A stretch of 9,784 nt of DNA, from assembly GCA_023473405.1 (NCBI GenBank), contig JAMCZD010000027.1, positions 1 to 9,784 on the forward strand, read 5' to 3'. The stretch is from Candidatus Omnitrophota bacterium (GTDB taxonomy: Bacteria; Verrucomicrobiota; Verrucomicrobiia; Limisphaerales; UBA1319). Of this stretch, positions 5,641 through 9,784 are shown piece by piece. Every line of letters begins with the position of its first letter. The stretch's first letter is position 1. The position numbers and the translations under genes were made by a program. Under the pieces are notes generated by a model. That model saw only the letters and a program-made list of their open reading frames with translations. It had not been told where the DNA came from and did not search any database.

Positions 5641-8600
5641 GTGACACTGATCGAAGCTTTTCGGGACCGGCTTGGCGATCAATTGCCCTGCCATGAACGT
5701 GTCTATGACCTGCAAGGCTCCGGCCAGTTGGCGACCGGGGTGAATCAGTCGGGCGACCGCTACGTCATTACCCTGCTGAGCAACCTGCCCGAGGCGCTGA
5801 CGTTGCATTGGGGAATGGCCCGGCGTTTTCCCAACGAGTGGTTCCCGCCGCCCGCTTCGTCTCTTCCGCCAGGGACCGCTTTGTGGAAGAACGAGGCCGC
5901 CCAGACCCCTTTCACCCGGCAGGCCGGGTTGAATCAGCTCCGGCTCGAATTTCCCGCTTCGGAGGCGCCGCTGGGGATTCAGTGCGTGCTGAAGACGGAG
6001 TCGGGAAAGTGGCTCAAGAACGGCCGCGAGAATTTTTATATCCCGGTGAAGCGTCCGAGTAATCTGCCCGTTTCGCCGCCGGCTCCGGAGTTGACGGAAT
6101 TGGCGGACGAGATCGTTCGGGCAGAAACGGGACGGAATTCATGGACGTTAATGCATCGGTTCAACTTATGTTATGACTTACTGGACCTGGCGGAGTCAAG
6201 TGCTGCCGCGCTGGCGTTGTTGTTTGTTTGGTTGCGCTTTTCGGCTATCCGGCAGTTGACCTGGCAGCGAAATTACAACACCAAGCCGCGCGAGCTGAGC
6301 CATGCCCAGGACCGCCTCACCCACAAACTCGCCGAGGTTTACCGGCGCCGGCCCGAGCATCGTCCGATGGTCCGGCTCATGCTGGGCACGGTGGGGCGGG
6401 GAGGGGAAGGACAGCGCATCCGCGACGAGATACTCAACATTATGCACCGGCACCAAGTCAAGGAGGTGTCCGGGCATTTCCTCGAGGAGTGGCACCAGAA
6501 GCTGCACAACAATACCACGCCTGATGACGTGGTTATTTGTCAGGCTTACCTCGATTTTTTGCGCAGCAACGGGAATCGCGACCGGTTCTATCAGGTCCTC
6601 AGCGAAGGCGGGGTAGCGCGAGAGCGGCTGGAGAGTTTCGAACGGCCGATCCGGAGCGCCCCGGATTTCGTGCCGCATTTGAAGGATGGTTTGATTTACG
6701 ACTTCGAACAATTCCTGCGAACGCTCAAAGCCATCCATTCCGGCACTGACCTCGAGACGTCGATCAACGCGGTTCGAGGCCGGTTGGATGGAGACACGCA
6801 GGGGAAGCTCGATTTTGTTTGGCAGCATCGGAACGATCCCGGCGTGTCGTGGGTGGTCCTGGTCTCGAATGTAACCGAGCTGAGGCGGCGTTTGGCCGGG
6901 CAATTGCTGTCCTCGCCGCAACTACGCGACCTGCTTTATCTGGATCTGGCTTTGGAACAATGGTTGCGGACGGTGGTCGAAGGGAACATTCATTCGAACA
7001 CGGGATTGGACGCGCTGGTTGACCTGGTTGTCCATGCGTTGATCAACTTCAATCTTTCCCATGCCGATGAGGAACTGGGGGTTTGTTCGAGTCACTGGGA
7101 GCGCCTCACTGCAAGACCGCGTTCCGGGCGGGATTGGGCGTTGCACTCGAAGGCGGTCCTGGACCGCATCAGCCGCGGCCTGGGGGGCTTGATTGATCAC
7201 ACTTATCAACTGCTGCAACCGCAGGCCGAGTACCTGGGCCGGGCGTTTCAAGCCGATCCATGGGCCATCACGCTGTTCAGCGAGGAAGTGGTTCGCGGGA
7301 GCAGCCTGGGTTTTGTTTTGTCCGCCCTGGTCCGGCACCTCGAACCACTCCTGCGCGGAATGGCGCACCTTGGCAATTGGCAGATCATCAGCCGCGGTCG
7401 CGGCTGGGGCCGGGTCGAAGCCGTCGAGCAATTGCGATCCATTCAGGGGAAAACCTTCGACGGCCCTCGAGTGATCGTGGCCGACAAAGTGTTCGGCGAC
7501 GAGGAAATACCGGATAATGTCACAGCGGTTATTACGCCTGATGTAACGGACATCGTTTCTCATGTGGCGGTTCGCGCCCGCAACGCGCGTCTCTTGTTTG
7601 CCGCCTGCTATGACACGGCTATACACCAGCGGCTGAAATCGTTCGAAGGACGTTCTCTCCGCCTCGAAGTGAACCCGGCCGGCGACGTGGTGATCGAGGA
7701 GTCAGTTGAGCAACCGCCTTCACCTCCGGCCTCGAGCCGGCCCGCGTTCGCCGCGCCAAACCCTTCGCGGTTTACCGCTTACGCGATCGCCGTAGATGAT
7801 TTTAAACCGGCACTGGTCGGCGGGAAATCGATGCAACAGGCCAATTTACACCGCCGCTTGCCTGAATGGATACATCAGCCGCCTTCCCTGTCTTTGCCTT
7901 TTGCCGTTTTCGACAAGGTGCTGGCTTGCGATCAAAACCGCGAACTCGCCCGGCGGCACGCCAAACTCCTGGACGACGTGGACTCAGACGACCCCGAGGT
8001 CCGAGTTCAACTTCGCGACACCATCCTGGGACTCGACGCGCCCGAGGAATTGATCGTCTCTTTGCGGGACGTCTTTTCCAGGACTGGGCTGGGCTGGCCT
8101 GATGATTGGGAAGGCGCATGGCGTTGCATCAAGCAGGTATGGGCATCCAAGTGGAATGACCGGGCGTATCTGAGCCGGCGGGCCAGGGGCATTCCGTACG
8201 AGGCCCTTTACATGGCGGTGCTGGTTCAAGAGGTCGTGCCCGCTGACTATGCCTTCGTCATTCATACGGTGAATCCTATGTCCGGAAACCGCGACGAGCT
8301 TTTTGCCGAAGTTGTTCTGGGCCTCGGTGAGACGCTGGTCGGCAATTACCCGGGGCGCGCCCTCGGCTTCATATGGAACAAGACTGCCGGGCAGCCCACC
8401 TTGCTGGCATATCCTGCCAAGAGCCTCGGGCTCTATGGGGGCAGCCTGATCTTCCGTTCCGACTCGAACGGCGAGGACCTGGCCGGGTTCGCCGGGGCCG
8501 GCCTGTATGACAGCGTCCTGCTGCCGGCGCCGCGACAGATGTTGCTGGATTACACGCGCGAACGGCTGGTGTGGGAGGATAATTTTCGGAAGCAATTGCT

Positions 8601-8724
8601 GGATTTGATCGCCCGTGCCGGTCTCGAAGTCGAACGTCTGTGCGGCGCGCCGCAGGACATTGAAGGGGCCGTTGCCCATGACCAGCTCTATGTCGTCCAA
8701 AGCCGCCCGCAGGTTGGAATATGA
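5641..8724 (+). CDS. gwd: Alpha-glucan, water dikinase (GWD/R1-like)
   Basis: This 1027-residue enzyme is predicted to transfer the beta-phosphate of ATP to glucosyl residues of alpha-glucan, releasing AMP and phosphate. An N-terminal CBM45-like starch-binding region (about 10-145) includes H56-W57-G and E66-W67 followed by P-P-P. The central GWD core has G252-R-G-G-E-G-Q-R-I and E283-W-H-Q-K-L-H-N-N-T-T-P-D-D. The phosphohistidine domain contains T-P-D-V-T-D-I-V-S-H-V-A-V-R-A-R-N, with H641 as the expected phospho-carrier. A Pro/Ser/Ala-rich linker (about 686-711) fits a swinging-domain mechanism. The C-terminal PPDK-type ATP-binding domain has V-G-G-K at 726-729, M-A-V-L-V-Q-E-V-V at 858-866, G-L-G-E-T at 894-898, R939-S-D-S-N-G-E-D-L and a terminal Q-S-R-P-Q. 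Plant GWD is about 1,400 residues with two CBM45s and a transit peptide; here one CBM45-like region is seen and no transit peptide. It starts at GTG with a strong Shine-Dalgarno site, 14 bases after the synthase stop. No catalytic motif is missing. Confidence 0.95.
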   Translation: MTLIEAFRDRLGDQLPCHERVYDLQGSGQLATGVNQSGDRYVITLLSNLPEALTLHWGMARRFPNEWFPPPASSLPPGTALWKNEAAQTPFTRQAGLNQLRLEFPASEAPLGIQCVLKTESGKWLKNGRENFYIPVKRPSNLPVSPPAPELTELADEIVRAETGRNSWTLMHRFNLCYDLLDLAESSAAALALLFVWLRFSAIRQLTWQRNYNTKPRELSHAQDRLTHKLAEVYRRRPEHRPMVRLMLGTVGRGGEGQRIRDEILNIMHRHQVKEVSGHFLEEWHQKLHNNTTPDDVVICQAYLDFLRSNGNRDRFYQVLSEGGVARERLESFERPIRSAPDFVPHLKDGLIYDFEQFLRTLKAIHSGTDLETSINAVRGRLDGDTQGKLDFVWQHRNDPGVSWVVLVSNVTELRRRLAGQLLSSPQLRDLLYLDLALEQWLRTVVEGNIHSNTGLDALVDLVVHALINFNLSHADEELGVCSSHWERLTARPRSGRDWALHSKAVLDRISRGLGGLIDHTYQLLQPQAEYLGRAFQADPWAITLFSEEVVRGSSLGFVLSALVRHLEPLLRGMAHLGNWQIISRGRGWGRVEAVEQLRSIQGKTFDGPRVIVADKVFGDEEIPDNVTAVITPDVTDIVSHVAVRARNARLLFAACYDTAIHQRLKSFEGRSLRLEVNPAGDVVIEESVEQPPSPPASSRPAFAAPNPSRFTAYAIAVDDFKPALVGGKSMQQANLHRRLPEWIHQPPSLSLPFAVFDKVLACDQNRELARRHAKLLDDVDSDDPEVRVQLRDTILGLDAPEELIVSLRDVFSRTGLGWPDDWEGAWRCIKQVWASKWNDRAYLSRRARGIPYEALYMAVLVQEVVPADYAFVIHTVNPMSGNRDELFAEVVLGLGETLVGNYPGRALGFIWNKTAGQPTLLAYPAKSLGLYGGSLIFRSDSNGEDLAGFAGAGLYDSVLLPAPRQMLLDYTRERLVWEDNFRKQLLDLIARAGLEVERLCGAPQDIEGAVAHDQLYVVQSRPQVGI

Positions 8725-9671
8725 CAACGCCGCCCCAATCCCATATCTCCCCGGGAAACGCCATGCCCGGGGAGGACCCGCCTGCCGCGCAGGAATTGTC
8801 CGTGCCAGTGCAGCGACAGCGGTGCGCGACGCTCGAACGCCGTCATCCTGCCGCCTCCCGCGTCCGCATCTACATCGGCAATCAGACGGCTTATTATGCG
8901 GCCACGCCGGTTCAGCCTTTCGAGTATGCCGTGGCGAATGGATTCGAGGCCTTTGAATGGTTCCCCGATAAAAAAGCGGACGGAACCGGTTGGGATGAGG
9001 ACGACCTGGACGTCGAGACCCGGGCGGCCATCCGCAAGACCGCGCAAGTCTGCCAGATGCGCCTGTCCGTTCATGCCCGTTGGGATGCCGATCCGTTTAA
9101 GCCGGAGAGCGATTCCATCCTGGTTGGCGGCCTTGCTCTTGCCCGGGACCTTGGAGCGGCCTTGTTCAATATCCACCTGGCGGTCGATGAAGGCATCGCG
9201 GCCTACGTCCGGGCCATCTTACCGTTTGTGGTACGTTCCGCCGAGCTTGGCCTGCAAATCGCCATCGAGAATACGCCCGTAACCACTCCGGAGCATTTCA
9301 ACCGGTTGTTCTCCCAGATTTACGGTCTTGGCACGGAGCGGACCGGCCACGTGGGGATGTGCCTGGATATCGGGCACGCCAACCTGTGTCCCACTACTCT
9401 CAATGATTACCTGGGCTACCTCGATCAGCTCGATCGGCGCGTCCCGATCATCCACTTGCACCTGCACGAAAACTACGGTGACCGCGACGCCCACCTCCCG
9501 CTTTTTACCGGGCCGTCCGGCAAAGACCCGACCGGTGTGCGTGGCCTGCTGGAACGGCTCAAGAAACGCCGCTTTTCCGGTTCATTTATATTGGAGCAAT
9601 GGCCGGAACCGCCGGCGCTGCTCAACCAGGCCTATGACCGGTTGCGCCAATTGTTAAGTAACCAAGCATGA
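8721..9671 (+). CDS. Sugar-phosphate isomerase/epimerase-like TIM barrel (AP-endonuclease-2 superfamily)
   Basis: Predicted 316-residue cytoplasmic metal-dependent enzyme of the xylose isomerase-like TIM-barrel superfamily. The metal-site pattern is visible: E183 in A-I-E-N-T, D216 and H219 in C-L-D-I-G-H-A-N, a His cluster H245-L-H-L-H-E-N-Y-G-D-R-D-A-H258, and E292 in I-L-E-Q-W. The barrel begins at about residue 47 (R-V-R-I-Y-I-G-N); the first 46 residues are Pro/Gln/Arg-rich and look disordered. The ATG at 8721 overlaps the dikinase stop as ATGA, which supports this start through translational coupling; ATG 8763 is the alternative. The superfamily includes isomerases, epimerases and endonuclease IV, so the substrate cannot be read from sequence. 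Its place in a glucan operon suggests sugar or sugar-phosphate chemistry, but this is inference. Confidence 0.85.
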   Translation: MTTPPQSHISPGNAMPGEDPPAAQELSVPVQRQRCATLERRHPAASRVRIYIGNQTAYYAATPVQPFEYAVANGFEAFEWFPDKKADGTGWDEDDLDVETRAAIRKTAQVCQMRLSVHARWDADPFKPESDSILVGGLALARDLGAALFNIHLAVDEGIAAYVRAILPFVVRSAELGLQIAIENTPVTTPEHFNRLFSQIYGLGTERTGHVGMCLDIGHANLCPTTLNDYLGYLDQLDRRVPIIHLHLHENYGDRDAHLPLFTGPSGKDPTGVRGLLERLKKRRFSGSFILEQWPEPPALLNQAYDRLRQLLSNQA

Positions 9672-9784
9672 CCGAGGCAGACTTCTTAAATGAGATCAGT
9701 CAGGCTGACAGTCGCTCCCAGAGTTGGCGGGAGAAACTCGAGGCGATCAAGGACTTGCTGGGCAATGAAAGGTATCCATTCACG
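9668..9784 (+). CDS. Start of an unidentified protein (3' end outside window)
   Basis: ATG 9668 overlaps the preceding TGA as ATGA, and the frame stays open for all 39 codons to the window edge. The visible part is polar and likely helical (M-T-E-A-D-F-L-N-E-I, later W-R-E-K-L-E-A-I-K-D-L-L-G-N-E-R-Y-P-F), with no signal peptide or membrane segment, so it is probably cytoplasmic. I do not recognise the family. It is the fourth gene of the operon, coupled like the third. No clear Shine-Dalgarno sequence precedes it, which fits re-initiation by ribosomes finishing the upstream gene. Confidence 0.7.
   Translation, partial: MTEADFLNEISQADSRSQSWREKLEAIKDLLGNERYPFT

Noticed and set aside
6196..8727. 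Several long minus-strand open frames (241, 234 and 247 codons)
   Set aside because: All lie opposite the conserved dikinase. Their low-complexity composition reflects the third-position G+C bias of the plus-strand gene.
1..9784. CRISPR arrays, insertion sequences, phage genes, tRNA or rRNA genes
   Set aside because: I saw no regularly spaced direct repeats, transposase or integrase motifs, or tRNA/rRNA-like sequence on either strand.

Overview
The window (roughly 55-60% G+C by eye, six real genes plus one interrupted gene) looks like chromosomal DNA of a PVC-group bacterium, most likely a verrucomicrobial lineage. This rests on a secreted PQQ-type beta-propeller protein starting with the W-P-Q-F-R-G-P motif typical of Planctomycetes and Verrucomicrobia, on secreted glycoside hydrolases, and on a plant-like alpha-glucan, water dikinase. 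The taxonomic call is inference; there is no rRNA or tRNA here.

Layout. Positions 1-236 hold the C-terminal end of an unidentified protein. Eleven bases later starts a secreted GH36-like alpha-galactosidase-type glycoside hydrolase (248-2425, +). It converges tail-to-tail, with overlapping stop codons, on a secreted PQQ-like beta-propeller protein (2422-3699, -). A 460-bp intergenic region (3700-4159) contains a near-perfect 24-bp inverted repeat around a 38-nt spacer, a segment that can fold as a compact three-way junction, and an excellent sigma70-type promoter (TTGACT-17-TACAAT) just upstream of the next gene.

The right half is one tightly packed operon for storage alpha-glucan. It contains a GT5 glycogen/starch synthase of the cyanobacterial GlgA2 / plant SSIII-like type (4160-5626), a 1027-residue alpha-glucan, water dikinase (5641-8724), a sugar-phosphate isomerase/epimerase-like TIM barrel (8721-9671) and the start of an unidentified ORF (9668 to the window end). 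The last two junctions are ATGA stop/start overlaps. The synthase would build alpha-1,4-glucan from a nucleotide-glucose donor, and the dikinase would phosphorylate glucosyl residues in that polymer, a step known in plants and algae as the trigger for solubilising semi-crystalline starch. The pairing suggests that this bacterium makes a phosphorylated, possibly starch-like glucan.

The most striking anomalies are two. First, an in-frame TAG sits at codon 66 of the synthase, exactly where the family has a conserved Trp (TGG), in an otherwise intact frame. Second, a full GWD lies in a bacterial operon next to its likely substrate-making enzyme. The glgA promoter also sits so close to the ATG that the mRNA should have a leader of only about 8 nt and no Shine-Dalgarno sequence.
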